Below, one piece after another: positions 49,564 to 58,816 of a stretch of 64,000 bases of DNA. The stretch comes from Gammaproteobacteria bacterium. Its GTDB lineage: Bacteria; Pseudomonadota; Gammaproteobacteria; Steroidobacterales; Steroidobacteraceae. A program made the translations under genes and the position numbers. How positions within the stretch are numbered: position 1 is the first letter of the stretch; the number at the start of each line of letters is the position of its first letter. The stretch is from contig CANIOW010000018.1 in the NCBI GenBank assembly GCA_947469285.1, positions 1-64,000 of the forward strand, written 5' to 3'. The notes under the pieces are model-generated. The model was not told where the DNA came from and searched no databases. It saw nothing but the letters and a program-made list of their open reading frames with translations.

Positions 49564-49591
49564 CGACATAACGACATAACGACATAACGAC
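49564..49591. repeat. Short tandem repeat, 8-bp unit CGACATAA
   Basis: Three perfect copies of CGACATAA (49564-49587) followed by a partial CGAC. It is a microsatellite in the non-coding gap and may be slippage-prone. Confidence 0.85.
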
Positions 49592-49648
49592 CCTGATCAT
49601 AGAGGAGCGCCACGCGAAGATATGTGATGCCGGTCAAATTTGCGCAGT

Positions 49649-49678
49649 AAAACGGCTGTGTAATAGCGCCGTTTTTTT
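49649..49678 (+). terminator. Intrinsic terminator with no upstream plus-strand gene
   Basis: 8-bp stem AAAACGGC/GCCGTTTT (49649-49656 with 49668-49675), 11-base loop, then T-tract to 49678. The nearest annotated plus-strand gene upstream ends at 42762, so it must end a short unannotated transcript, or be read on the minus strand (weaker). Confidence 0.65.
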
Positions 49679-49756
49679 GAGATCGGAGGCGCAGCGTCTT
49701 CAGACTTCCCGGCTAGTCCATGCACCACCGGGCCGCCCGCGCCCAACATTTGTGAG

Positions 49757-49772
49757 TGTGACCACCGTCACA
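49757..49772. promoter_or_regulatory. Perfect CRP/Clp-type binding site upstream of the PAS gene
   Basis: TGTGA-CCACCG-TCACA, exact match to the CRP-family half-sites with the 6-base spacer. In Xanthomonadales the same sequence is recognised by Clp, whose binding is controlled by cyclic di-GMP; in other gammaproteobacteria by CRP/Vfr with cAMP. It lies 131 bases before the PAS start codon. Confidence 0.6.
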
Positions 49773-49776
49773 ATTA

Positions 49777-49804
49777 AGCGATCTTAGATCGGTTATTGAT
49801 CGCT
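49777..49804. promoter_or_regulatory. Inverted repeat downstream of the CRP-type site
   Basis: AGCGATC (49777-49783) and GATCGCT (49798-49804), separated by 14 bases with an inner GATC repeat. Located between the CRP-type palindrome and the PAS gene, possibly an operator or part of a promoter region; no clean -35/-10 pair was identified. Confidence 0.35.
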
Positions 49805-49903
49805 CTTAGGCTGTAGGCGAGCTCATTCAACCCTCTTGAGCTGTTCGGAGCAATCGCTTATGGTGCCGCGACCGTCCCGAACACCCACCCAAGAGTAAAT
49901 CTT

Positions 49904-50305
49904 ATGGCCGATATCCCACCGGTTAGCGACCCAGCTCTACTACAGACGGTCATCGACTCCATCCCGGATATTATTTTCTATAAGGATCTTGGGGGTATCT
50001 ACCGGGCCGGCAATCAAGCCTGGGGCGAACTACTGGGACGCCCGGTCAGTGAGACCCTCGGCAAGTCGGATTATGATTTATTTCCGCACGACATCGCCGC
50101 GTTCTTCAAAGATAAAGACGCGGCAATGCTGGCGGGTGGCCAGTCACGGCGCAACGAGGAGTGGCTAGACTACCCGGATGGTCGACGAGTGCTGGTGGAC
50201 ACCCTAAAAGCGCCGGTAGTGAACCGCAACGGTCAGCTCATTGGGCTGGTGGGCGTGTGCCGCGATATCACAGCGCGCAGCCCAGCCAATCCAACGGACG
50301 CATGA
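49904..50305 (+). CDS. PAS-domain-only protein
   Basis: 133 residues. The single domain runs from DSIPDIIFYKDLGGIYRAGN through LGKSDYDLFPHDIA to GLVGVCRDITAR, the PAS_4 type with a PAC C-terminus. There is no kinase, GGDEF or helix-turn-helix output, so it would signal by binding a ligand or partner. It is preceded by a CRP-type site and an inverted repeat and ends near the yghU stop on the opposite strand. Similar N-terminal PAS modules occur in large sensor kinases, so this could be a stranded sensor fragment. Confidence 0.7.
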   Translation: MADIPPVSDPALLQTVIDSIPDIIFYKDLGGIYRAGNQAWGELLGRPVSETLGKSDYDLFPHDIAAFFKDKDAAMLAGGQSRRNEEWLDYPDGRRVLVDTLKAPVVNRNGQLIGLVGVCRDITARSPANPTDA

Positions 50306-50419
50306 CGCCTAGCGTAGCTCCCCCTCCACGTAGTACCAACGGCCTGCTTCCCAGGCAGAAAGGCCCGACCCCGTCTGTCCTTGCGACCACACGGGCAAGG
50401 GACGGTCAATCGCTCACCC

Positions 50420-51304
50420 TCACGTCTCGCTCCGGGGTAGCTTGTCCTGCGTCTGGTGTTGGAAATCACTGGCGTCGTGACGCTCGTGCAACTGGCTGGC
50501 AGGCTCGCCCCAGGTGCGGTTCACCATGCGGCCACGCTTGACCGCCGGACGTTGGGCAATGTGGTCGGTCCAGCGCAGCACGTGGGTATAGTGCGCGACT
50601 TGTAAAAACTCGCCAGCGCCATAGAGTAGGCCCTTGACCAAAGCGCCATACCAAGACCAGATTGCCATGTCGGCGATCGTGTACTCATTCCCCGCCATAT
50701 ACATGTTGGTGGCCAGATGCTGGTCCAGCACATCCAGCTGCCGCTTCACTTCCATGGTAAAGCGATCAATGGCGTACTCAATTTTGAGCGGCGCATAGGC
50801 GTAGAAATGACCAAATCCGCCACCAAGATACGGTGAGCTGCCCATCTGCCAGAACAACCAGGAAAGACACTCGGCGCGTGCAGCCGGCGCAGTCGGCAAA
50901 AAGACCCCAAATTTCTCTGCGAGATACAACAAGATGGCGCCAGATTCAAAAACCCGAAGCGGCGTGACGCCACTGTGGTCTACCAGTACCGGAATCTTGG
51001 AATTCGGGTTAGCCGCCACGAACCCACTGCTGAACTGACCGCCTTCGTGAATTCGTACCAGCCAGGCGTCATATTCAGCGCCGCCGTGCCCAAGCTCCAA
51101 GAGCTCCTCGAGCATCACGGTCACCTTCACCCCATTCGGGGTCCCGAGTGAGTAAAGCTGCAGCGGATGACGCCCCACAGGCAGCGCTTTTTCATGCGTT
51201 GCGCCAGCTACCGGACGGTTGATCGCGGCGAACTGCCCACCGTTTTCTTTATTCCATACCCAGATACTGGGTGGCACATAGGAGGGCTGATCGCTCATGG
51301 TCAT
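50420..51304 (-). CDS. yghU: Glutathione-dependent disulfide-bond oxidoreductase YghU-type GST
   Basis: 294 residues, close to E. coli YghU (288). Strong family signatures: NRPVAGATHEKALPVGRHPL, LYSLGTPNGVKVTVMLEELL, ESGAILLYLAEKFGVF and the C-terminus VKRGRMVNRTWG with LHERHDASDF. YghU binds two glutathiones and reduces disulfides and organic peroxides. Encoded 74 bases after the old-yellow-enzyme gene in the same direction, so possibly co-transcribed as a redox/detoxification pair. Start 51304 or 51298. Confidence 0.93.
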   Translation of the reverse strand: MTMSDQPSYVPPSIWVWNKENGGQFAAINRPVAGATHEKALPVGRHPLQLYSLGTPNGVKVTVMLEELLELGHGGAEYDAWLVRIHEGGQFSSGFVAANPNSKIPVLVDHSGVTPLRVFESGAILLYLAEKFGVFLPTAPAARAECLSWLFWQMGSSPYLGGGFGHFYAYAPLKIEYAIDRFTMEVKRQLDVLDQHLATNMYMAGNEYTIADMAIWSWYGALVKGLLYGAGEFLQVAHYTHVLRWTDHIAQRPAVKRGRMVNRTWGEPASQLHERHDASDFQHQTQDKLPRSET

Positions 51305-51378
51305 GGGTCCTGATGAGAAAAGACGAGGTTCCCAGAAGCTGCCGTTGTTTGCAAAGGGTTTGCTACTACCGGTGGCAC

Positions 51379-52593
51379 CTATTGGCGGGTTGGATAGTCG
51401 GTATAGCCTTTGGCTCCACCGCCATAAAAAGTGGTGCGGTCATACCGATTCAGCGGCAGGCCTTCCCGGATTCGCTCGGGGAGGTCGGGATTAGCCAGAA
51501 ACTGACGACCAAAGGCGATCAAGTCGTAGCTACCTTCATCTACTGCCAATTGCGCACTGACCGGCGTGAAACCACCCACACCAATACAGGTTCCTTGGAA
51601 TAGCTCTCGATACTGGCGATTGCGCAGTGGGTGTCGATGGGCTTGGTCCGCCTCAGGCTCCACCGAAAGCCCACCAACACGCGGTTCAGTCAGCATCAGA
51701 TACGCCAAGGGGAACGCGTTCAATCCAACGACCGCCTGCTGATAAAGTGCATCGGCGTCAGATGCCAAGGCACCAAAATAGGTTTGGTAAGGACGACCGG
51801 TCACTGGGTCGGCTGGGGTTGGCGAAAGCCGTACCCCCACACGACCGGCACCCGCCACCTCCACCAACGCAGCCACGGTTTCAAACAAGAAACGGCAGCG
51901 ATTTTCGCGTGAACCGCCGTAGCGGTCTGTCCGTCGATTAATGCCGTCACAGAGAAACTGGTCGACGAGATATCCATGGGCGGCATGCAGCTCAATAAAA
52001 TCAAACCCTGCCTGGACTGCGTTGCGTGCTGCTTGGGTGTAGTCACTGATGACTCTTGCGATCTCATCAGTCTCCAGCGCGCGCGGCAACGCCGCGGGTT
52101 GATCCCAATGGTAGTCGCCAGCCTCTCCCTCCGGGAGCATGGCGGAGGCAGAGGAGGACACGGACGGCAAAGGCGCTCCGGACCCTGCCACGAGCGGATG
52201 CTCGCCAATCCCCGGCTGCGCCACCCGACCGGCATGCAGCAGCTGGCAGGAGATCAGACCTCCCCGCGCGTGTACGGCGGCGGTGACCGTTCGCCACCCC
52301 GCTACCTGTTGCGGCGTCCACAAACCGGACACCGTACCGCCCCCTTCCCGCACCGCCGCATAGATGTTCCAGGTAGGCGTTGCTTCTGGGGAAATATGAA
52401 TAGCCTCCGTAATGAGCAGCCCGCCGGGCGATGCGCGTTGTGAGTAGTAAAGCGCCACCTCTGGCGTCGGCGCGAGTGTCGCTGGGTCAGCGCGGGTGCG
52501 GGTCATGGGCGCCAACACGATGCGGTGCTGCAGCCGGTGCTGACCGACGGTGAATTCGTCGAACAATGAACGCTGGGGGATCAAGGCTGGCAT
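51379..52593 (-). CDS. Old-yellow-enzyme family FMN alkene reductase
   Basis: 404 residues, typical for OYE/NemA proteins. LFDEFTVGQHRLQHRIVLAPMTRTRAD, IELHAAHGYLVDQFL (paired His that bind the carbonyl substrate), DRYGGSRENRCRF and DLIAFGRQFLANPD are all family hallmarks. The enzyme reduces alpha,beta-unsaturated ketones, nitro compounds or nitrate esters with NAD(P)H. Start set to 52593 (MPALIPQRSLFDEF); upstream sequence in frame belongs to the divergent gene region. Divergent from the cyanophycinase-like gene, 22 bases apart. Confidence 0.92.
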   Translation of the reverse strand: MPALIPQRSLFDEFTVGQHRLQHRIVLAPMTRTRADPATLAPTPEVALYYSQRASPGGLLITEAIHISPEATPTWNIYAAVREGGGTVSGLWTPQQVAGWRTVTAAVHARGGLISCQLLHAGRVAQPGIGEHPLVAGSGAPLPSVSSSASAMLPEGEAGDYHWDQPAALPRALETDEIARVISDYTQAARNAVQAGFDFIELHAAHGYLVDQFLCDGINRRTDRYGGSRENRCRFLFETVAALVEVAGAGRVGVRLSPTPADPVTGRPYQTYFGALASDADALYQQAVVGLNAFPLAYLMLTEPRVGGLSVEPEADQAHRHPLRNRQYRELFQGTCIGVGGFTPVSAQLAVDEGSYDLIAFGRQFLANPDLPERIREGLPLNRYDRTTFYGGGAKGYTDYPTRQ

Positions 52594-52615
52594 ACCACAA
52601 GGGTAGCGTGAGTCT

Positions 52616-54538
52616 GTGACGCTGGAAAGCCAGTCGCTCGCCGCTATGCTGTCCTCGCAGGCTTTTTCTTGCCTTCTGCCGGCCAGTCTCCCAAGATGCT
52701 GCCATGCAGTGCCTGTAGCGCTGTCTTGTTTTGGGATATTAGCCATCCGCTCTACCCCGACAGCTTTTCGCATCTATCGCCGCAAACCGCTCGGCGGCGA
52801 CCACAGATGGCTGCCATTACCAAGCTGCCTACTACTGGGCTTGCTCGCCGGTAACGCCCATGCTGCACTGCCGCCAACACTGATACTGATGGGCGGTTCG
52901 TACCGCACTTGCTCCAGCCTTGATACGGACGACTGCCTACCAGACCAACGGGAATTCAAAGGTGCGCGGGAAGCACCCCTCTATCGGGTGGACCGCCTGC
53001 GTTTTCCCGAGGTACTTGACGCCGCGTACTGGCAAAGACGGCCTGGCTCACCGACGCTGCAAACAGTGGAGTCCCTGTTAAACCGGGCAGAAGCCTGCGC
53101 CGGCGGTAGCCTTATCAGTGCCAGTGCGCTGGTCGCTTGCCTCGAGTCTGCCGATGCCTCTGGTTGGCGGCAGCTGCTGACCCAAGAGCAAGATCTCATC
53201 GTGTCCGCCTTCGAACTGCCGCAGCTACTACAGGGGCAGCGCAAGCTTGAGGGCGTCCGGCTCGATGGCGCCAATAGACTTTATGATGCCGCGATGTTCC
53301 GTCAGTTGGTGGCAGAGGCGGCCAAACGCAGCCCAGGCCGAAAGCCCCGTGTGGCCTTTACCACTTCAGCCTCGGCGAACGGATTCGACGCCGTTGATTT
53401 CTACCGCGGCCTGCTCACGCAAGCTGGCGCCGAGCCCGTCTGGTGGCCGGTGGACGCGGCCCTAGCCAAGGTGCGGTTCGAGGCCCCAGGAGATTGCACC
53501 GCCTTGCCTCGTCTGCGTCTCGAGAAATTCTCGATACTCGGTCGTGAACGGGTGTTTCCAGATCTGGCCGCAGAACAACAACAGGCTTGTCTCGACCAAA
53601 ACCGTTTAGATGCCGTACCCACGCAGGTGCAGGCACTGTTCTTGGACGGGGGCGACCAGTGGCTACATCAGCAGACGTTCTTCACTCCTGATGGCCGCCC
53701 AAACGCCTGGTTAACAGCCGTCCGCCGCGCGTTCTTGCGCGGCAAGCTGGTGGTCTCGGGTACCAGTGCCGGTGCGGCTGTGCAATCTGGCGTGGCTGCC
53801 ATGATCACTAACGGCACGAGTACCCATGCTTTGGTACGCGGCGCCAAGGCCTATGAGGGGAGCATGCCCGAGGGTTGCCAGCAAGCCTCACGCTGCCCAC
53901 CCGGATACCAAGAAGATGACCTAACGTGGTGGTCAAAGGGCGGCTTAAATTTACTCGGGCCTTATCTGGTCGACACGCATGTGGCAGAACGTCAGCGGGA
54001 ACTGCGTTTAGTCACCTTGATGAGCGCTGTTGCTGCGAGAAACGAGCACGCCATCGAGGCAGGCATTGGGATCAACGAAACCAGCGCTCTCACATTGAAA
54101 ATGGTTCACGGAGCTCTAGAGATCGAAGCCAGTGGTCAGTCCGGTGCGTGGTGGATCGAACCTCCACACTTGTCTACTACGGCCAACGCTTGGTCGGTGC
54201 GCGCGCATTTTCTGGCGCCCGGCGCCCGCTTGCGCTGGCAGCATGCAAAAATGCAATTGGTCGGGGTGTCGACAGGCTCTGCAGACACGCCGCCTACCCG
54301 CCAGACACCAGCCCTGTTAGATCACGCAGACCGTGATTTGGCGGGCGGCGACGCGCTGCAGCCCGAGACCTTGCGCACTGCCGTGTGGCGCATGGCACGC
54401 GAGGGTTATCGCACAGCTTCTTTGCAGGCGCTGGACTTCCAACTCAAGGTCACAACGACCCCAGAAACCCAGTATTGGCACGGGCCACAGGGGCAACAGG
54501 GCGTCACCCAGTTGCAACTGACGCTGACCCGCCCCTAA
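52616..54538 (+). CDS. Cyanophycinase-like serine peptidase (family S51)
   Basis: 640 residues with GTG start; the first ~70 residues are not conserved, and the signal-peptide-like stretch WLPLPSCLLLGLLAGNAHA ends near residue 83, so the true start may be further downstream with a weak codon. Exported. The nucleophile elbow is VVSGTSAGAAV (about Ser384), preceded by VQALFLDGGDQWLHQQTF and later NLLGPYLVDTHVAERQRE and GIGINETSAL, matching cyanophycinase that cleaves aspartyl-arginine polymer. No cyanophycin synthetase was seen in the window, so it may use imported polymer. Its end overlaps the next minus-strand gene by 4 bases. Confidence 0.85.
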   Translation: MTLESQSLAAMLSSQAFSCLLPASLPRCCHAVPVALSCFGILAIRSTPTAFRIYRRKPLGGDHRWLPLPSCLLLGLLAGNAHAALPPTLILMGGSYRTCSSLDTDDCLPDQREFKGAREAPLYRVDRLRFPEVLDAAYWQRRPGSPTLQTVESLLNRAEACAGGSLISASALVACLESADASGWRQLLTQEQDLIVSAFELPQLLQGQRKLEGVRLDGANRLYDAAMFRQLVAEAAKRSPGRKPRVAFTTSASANGFDAVDFYRGLLTQAGAEPVWWPVDAALAKVRFEAPGDCTALPRLRLEKFSILGRERVFPDLAAEQQQACLDQNRLDAVPTQVQALFLDGGDQWLHQQTFFTPDGRPNAWLTAVRRAFLRGKLVVSGTSAGAAVQSGVAAMITNGTSTHALVRGAKAYEGSMPEGCQQASRCPPGYQEDDLTWWSKGGLNLLGPYLVDTHVAERQRELRLVTLMSAVAARNEHAIEAGIGINETSALTLKMVHGALEIEASGQSGAWWIEPPHLSTTANAWSVRAHFLAPGARLRWQHAKMQLVGVSTGSADTPPTRQTPALLDHADRDLAGGDALQPETLRTAVWRMAREGYRTASLQALDFQLKVTTTPETQYWHGPQGQQGVTQLQLTLTRP

Positions 54539-56229
54539 GACGCGGCAAGAGCACGCGCTGCGCGTCTACCGGAATACACACAGTCCGCGTAGGAAAGTCC
54601 GCTGACATACAAGTGGGAACAAATCCCCACCGCGTTGCGCCCCGCAGCATAAAGCCCAGGAATGGCAGTGCCATCACTGCGTTTAACCGCACCATTGGCT
54701 TCATCTACCACCAACCCACCCACCGTCATACAGGCCAACGGCAGCAATTTACTGTCGACCGAAGCGTCGATCGCGTAAAAAGGTCCGTCGATCAACTGCG
54801 CCATATCGCCGCTGCGCTTTTGAAACGGGTCCGGAATTTCGCCACGCGCTGCGCGGTTGTTCGTCTCGATCGTCTGCCTAAACGTCGCGCGGTCGAAACC
54901 CATCAGGTCGGCGAGCTCGTCCGCGCGCTTACCCTTCTTGGCCGCAAACAGCATGTTCAGCAAGGCGATGTCCCGCTGAAAAGGCAGGATATCGGGACTA
55001 AAGGCTTGTTTGAAAGCCTGCTTGCGTAGGGCGTGGTCCAAGATGATGTAGGCACGACCCTGCTGTTTTTCAACGATGGCGTCACCAATGGCCGCACTGT
55101 AAATATTTTCGTTAACGAACCGGGCACCACTAGCATTAACCAACATGCCATCAGCCCACGCCTTGGGCGGGCTGAGCGTACGCCAGGCGCTGACCCGTTC
55201 CATTAAGTTCATGGCACCACCCACGGATGCACCGAGCATGATGCCGGAGCCCATATCACCCAGCGTGGCGTTGGGCATGACTGCCGTATATTTCGGCGCG
55301 AAGTGCTGCACCATCGGATTGTTTAAAATAAATCCACCGGCACTCAGCACAACGCCCTTGCGGGCCCGCAACCAGCGCGACTGACGGTGATCCGCCTCAA
55401 TGCGCGCAGCACGCCGCAGATACCAGGCACTGATCCCATAAGTGATGGAAGAGCCGGGAAAGGTAGGAGGCAATACTCCCAGCCAATGAGTGGCTTTGCG
55501 AATATATTCGCCGAACCGTTCAGCGGCCCGACTATTCGGAGTCACTTGCAACACACGCACACCGACCACTCGTCCTTCGGTGTCGCAAGCTAACTGGCGG
55601 ACTTCCGCATATTTATGCAACACCAGGCCCAGCTTCAACGCCGCATCGCGCATCGGATTGTAGATGGACGAGCCTAACCCCCAAGCCTTCTTGCCGTTAC
55701 GCATGAACCCCCGGTGACCACGGGCCGCTGGCTTGGCGATGCTAACGTAAGGCTCCACCAAGGTACTGTCGGGATGAAACAAGAAATATTTCAGCGGTGG
55801 ATAGGAAGTTGATTTCTTATAGACGCTGCCCTGAAATTTAGCGCCATGACCCATCAGCCAATCGATAGTCGCCGGACTTTCAGCGCAGAAGTGGCGCAAG
55901 GTCTCATCCGAGACGACGTCATGAACTTCCAGCTTGAGATATTTGTACATCTCTTCGGGTGTGTCGGTTTCACCGGCGTCGCGCTGAATGCGCGTCCCAC
56001 CCCCAGCGTAAAAAATACCACCATTGGCCGCCGATGAACCGCCGCCTTCGTAGCGGTCTACACCGATCACGCTAAGACCACGCTCAGTAGCCTCCAAGGC
56101 AGCAGCGGCGCCGGCACCCCCCACACCCACGACCACCAAGTCCGCCGTTTCATGCCACTCGAAGGTATCGGGCGCAGCGACCGTGAGTGGCTGCTCAATC
56201 TGCAATCCCCAACGGGCTTCATAGGTCAT
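54535..56229 (-). CDS. FAD_binding_2 flavoprotein, fumarate reductase/ketosteroid dehydrogenase type
   Basis: 564 residues. FAD dinucleotide motif DLVVVGVGGAGAAAALEA, then GGGSSAANGGIFYAGGGT, GAMNLMERVSAWRTL, CMTVGGLVVDEANGAV and IPGLYAAGRNAVGICSHLYVSGLS. It belongs to the family that includes 3-oxosteroid dehydrogenases and urocanate/fumarate reductases. The family signature for steroid 1-dehydrogenases is less exact here than in the gene at 58817. Four-base antisense overlap with the cyanophycinase stop. Substrate not determined. Confidence 0.85.
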   Translation of the reverse strand: MTYEARWGLQIEQPLTVAAPDTFEWHETADLVVVGVGGAGAAAALEATERGLSVIGVDRYEGGGSSAANGGIFYAGGGTRIQRDAGETDTPEEMYKYLKLEVHDVVSDETLRHFCAESPATIDWLMGHGAKFQGSVYKKSTSYPPLKYFLFHPDSTLVEPYVSIAKPAARGHRGFMRNGKKAWGLGSSIYNPMRDAALKLGLVLHKYAEVRQLACDTEGRVVGVRVLQVTPNSRAAERFGEYIRKATHWLGVLPPTFPGSSITYGISAWYLRRAARIEADHRQSRWLRARKGVVLSAGGFILNNPMVQHFAPKYTAVMPNATLGDMGSGIMLGASVGGAMNLMERVSAWRTLSPPKAWADGMLVNASGARFVNENIYSAAIGDAIVEKQQGRAYIILDHALRKQAFKQAFSPDILPFQRDIALLNMLFAAKKGKRADELADLMGFDRATFRQTIETNNRAARGEIPDPFQKRSGDMAQLIDGPFYAIDASVDSKLLPLACMTVGGLVVDEANGAVKRSDGTAIPGLYAAGRNAVGICSHLYVSGLSYADCVYSGRRAARALAAS

Positions 56230-56294
56230 TGGCGTCTGCCCTCTTAGTGGGGAGTGTGGATCGAAGGGAAAGCAAGGGCGCCAGCAAGGCGCTT

Positions 56295-57119
56295 TTACAC
56301 TTCCAGATTATCAATCAAACGTGTGGCACCCAGACGAGCAGCGGCCAGCACCACCAGTGCATCGCCCGCTTGCGGCGGCTGTAGGTCATACCGCCGACGC
56401 ACGGTCACGTAGTCAGGGGCCCACCCTGCCGCGGCTAGCGCTTGCTGTGCCTGCGTTTCCAGCAGGCTGTAGTCTGTGCTGCCCAACCGCAAGGCCTTCG
56501 CAAAGACTTGTAGGGTCTGCGACAACAACACCGCGCGCTCGCGCTCACTGGTTGTCAGATAACCATTGCGCGATGACAGCGCCAGACCGTCAGCGTCGCG
56601 ACAGGTTTCAACACCGACAATATCGATGGGCATCGCAAACTGCTGCACCATCTGCCGAACTAACATCAGTTGCTGGTAGTCCTTCTTGCCAAACACCGCA
56701 GTGCGCGCCTGGGTGCAGGCCAGTAATTTCATGACAATAGTGCAGACACCGGTAAAAAACCCCGGGCGGAAATACCCTTCCAGCACATCGGACAGCTCCG
56801 ATGGCGGCTGCACCTTGAAGGTTTGAGGCAGCGGATATAACTCGTCCTCACTGGGAGCAAATACCAGTCCACAGCCCGCCGCCGCCAACTGCGCATAGTC
56901 GGACTCCAGAGTACGGGGGTAGCGGTCGAAGTCTTCGTGCGGCGCAAACTGCAGACGATTCACGAAAATAGTGACCAACGTGACATCGCCCAGCGACTGA
57001 GCGGCGCGTACCAGCTCAAGGTGTCCTTGGTGCAAATTGCCCATGGTGGGAACCACCGCGGGGTGGCGAAATGGGGCGAGCGCCTGACGCAATTCGGCCA
57101 GCGTATGAACAATCTGCAT
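56295..57119 (-). CDS. panC: Pantothenate synthetase
   Basis: 274 residues. Joins pantoate and beta-alanine with ATP. HIGH-like motif PTMGNLHQGHLELVRAA, FVNRLQFAPHEDFDRYPRT, FRPGFFTGVCTIVMKLL and VFGKKDYQQLMLVRQ; KMSKS-like SSRNGYLT. 14 bases after panB in the same operon. Confidence 0.96.
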   Translation of the reverse strand: MQIVHTLAELRQALAPFRHPAVVPTMGNLHQGHLELVRAAQSLGDVTLVTIFVNRLQFAPHEDFDRYPRTLESDYAQLAAAGCGLVFAPSEDELYPLPQTFKVQPPSELSDVLEGYFRPGFFTGVCTIVMKLLACTQARTAVFGKKDYQQLMLVRQMVQQFAMPIDIVGVETCRDADGLALSSRNGYLTTSERERAVLLSQTLQVFAKALRLGSTDYSLLETQAQQALAAAGWAPDYVTVRRRYDLQPPQAGDALVVLAAARLGATRLIDNLEV

Positions 57120-57133
57120 GACGGGTGGGGTAC

Positions 57134-58054
57134 TTACCAGGCGTGGATCGCGTTTTCAGGGAAGCTGCCATTCTTAACAGCGGCCACGTAGTTTTCCATG
57201 GCTCCCCGAATACTGCCAGCGTCTTGCATGAAGTTACGCACGAACTTCGGCATTTTGCCCAAATGCAGCCCCAGCATATCGTGCAACACCAGCACCTGGC
57301 CGTCCGTGCCATTGCCAGCGCCGATGCCAATGGTGGCGCAGTGGGTGAGTTCAGCGGTCAGTTCACGCGCCAAGTCGGCGGGCACCATTTCCAATACCAG
57401 CATGGTGGCGCCAGCCTCTTGCAATTCGTGCGCCTGTTTCTTTAACAGCTCGGCACCGGCCTGCGTTTTGCCTTGTACGCGATATCCGCCCAGTGCGTGA
57501 ACGGTTTGCGGCGTCAGCCCCAGATGGGCGCACACCGGAATGCCGCGCTCCACGATAAAGCGGACCGTCTCGGTGGTCCAGCCACCGCCTTCCAGCTTAA
57601 CCATGTGGGCACCGGCTTGGATCAAGACCGAGGCGTTACGAAAGGCTTGTTCCTTGGATTCCTGATAGGTCCCAAAGGGCATGTCGCCGATCAGCCAAGC
57701 GGTTCCCTGGGAACGCCGCAGACCCCGCTCCACGCACTCCGTGTAATGCCGCATGGACTCCAACGTCACCCCGACCGTGCTACCCAGCCCCTGGCAGACC
57801 ATGCCCAGCGAGTCACCGACCAAAATGCATTCCACGCCGGCGGCATCTGCCACTGCCGCAAAGGTGGCGTCGTAGGCCGTGATCATTGCAATCTTCTCGC
57901 CGCGCGCCTGCATTTCCTGAAGGCGCGGCAGGCTCAGCGGCTTGCGGTTCGGCATGGGCGAAGCCGGCGGCAGGGTCCCGTAGGGGGTAGCGTGCAGTGC
58001 AGCGGCCCGTGAGGCAGCTTCGGTCGCTTTGGTGGTGGCGTCAGATTCGGTCAT
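57134..58054 (-). CDS. panB: 3-methyl-2-oxobutanoate hydroxymethyltransferase
   Basis: 306 residues. Makes ketopantoate from ketoisovalerate with methylene-tetrahydrofolate. [59 protein letters not shown] and [20 protein letters not shown] are all conserved. About 40 extra residues precede the core. Start 58054 chosen because GGAG lies 6 bases upstream; 58066 and 58138 are alternatives. With panC forms the pantothenate pair; panD is not in the window. Confidence 0.96.
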   Translation of the reverse strand: MTESDATTKATEAASRAAALHATPYGTLPPASPMPNRKPLSLPRLQEMQARGEKIAMITAYDATFAAVADAAGVECILVGDSLGMVCQGLGSTVGVTLESMRHYTECVERGLRRSQGTAWLIGDMPFGTYQESKEQAFRNASVLIQAGAHMVKLEGGGWTTETVRFIVERGIPVCAHLGLTPQTVHALGGYRVQGKTQAGAELLKKQAHELQEAGATMLVLEMVPADLARELTAELTHCATIGIGAGNGTDGQVLVLHDMLGLHLGKMPKFVRNFMQDAGSIRGAMENYVAAVKNGSFPENAIHAW

Positions 58055-58159
58055 GAGCAACTCCATCGAAGGGCGCCATAGTAACGCCGTGCCCGCATCA
58101 GGTGGGGAAAAAGGCTTATCAGGCGTGCCAGCCAGCACGCCACACCCTCCCCCACGGCT

Positions 58160-58765
58160 TTACAGCGCCCCTTGGTAGTACTGCAGCATCTCGTCCTGCG
58201 TCTCACCGGGAGCGGACAGTTGCAACTGGTCCTTCACCATTTCCCCGAGGCTCGGCAGCACGGCGCGACTTACCTGCGCTGACAGCTCCCACAACCGCGC
58301 CCGCATCAGCGCCTTGGCGCAATGCAGGTAGGCTTCCTCGACGGTCACCCGAATGACGAGTTTCGGCGCGCGCCGCGCATCTCGACAAGCCTCGATCAGC
58401 AGCGGGTCGAGCGACAGTACGGCCGTGCCGTTCACGCGTAACGTCTCATCCACACCCGGAACCAGAAACAGCAGGCCCACCCGGCCGGTCACCACCATGT
58501 TCTCCAGCGAGTCGAGGCGGTTATTGCCAGGTGCGTCAGGGATCAGCAAGGTTTTCGCGTCCGGCGCTTTGATAAAGCCGGGACTACCACCGCGGGGCGA
58601 GGCATCCAAGCGGCCAGAGGCACCCACCGAGGACATCACCACAAATGGCGAGAGTTCGACAAAGCGGCGACAATGCGGGTCCAGCGCCGGCAACTGTTTA
58701 CGCACGGCGCGGTCCTGCGGGAGCTCGTACAGGCCGCGCAGGGCCTCAAGAGAGGTAATGTCCAT
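58160..58765 (-). CDS. PPOX-fold FMN-dependent flavoprotein
   Basis: 201 residues. Central barrel segment SPFVVMSSVGASGRLDASPRG, then NNRLDSLENMVVTGRVGLLFLVPG, DETLRVNGTAVLS and VTVEEAYLHCAKALMRARLW match the pyridoxamine-phosphate oxidase-like family, close to the MSMEG_1061 group. Catalytic role unknown. Stands between panB and the KstD-like gene, all on the minus strand. Confidence 0.82.
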   Translation of the reverse strand: MDITSLEALRGLYELPQDRAVRKQLPALDPHCRRFVELSPFVVMSSVGASGRLDASPRGGSPGFIKAPDAKTLLIPDAPGNNRLDSLENMVVTGRVGLLFLVPGVDETLRVNGTAVLSLDPLLIEACRDARRAPKLVIRVTVEEAYLHCAKALMRARLWELSAQVSRAVLPSLGEMVKDQLQLSAPGETQDEMLQYYQGAL

Positions 58766-58816
58766 CTGCCAAGCACACCATAAAGTAGCGCTGGAGACCA
58801 GAGGGTGGGCCAGCCT

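Noticed and set aside
50340-50410. Imperfect inverted repeat between PAS and yghU as a convergent terminator.
   Set aside because: One bulge and no T-tract on either strand.
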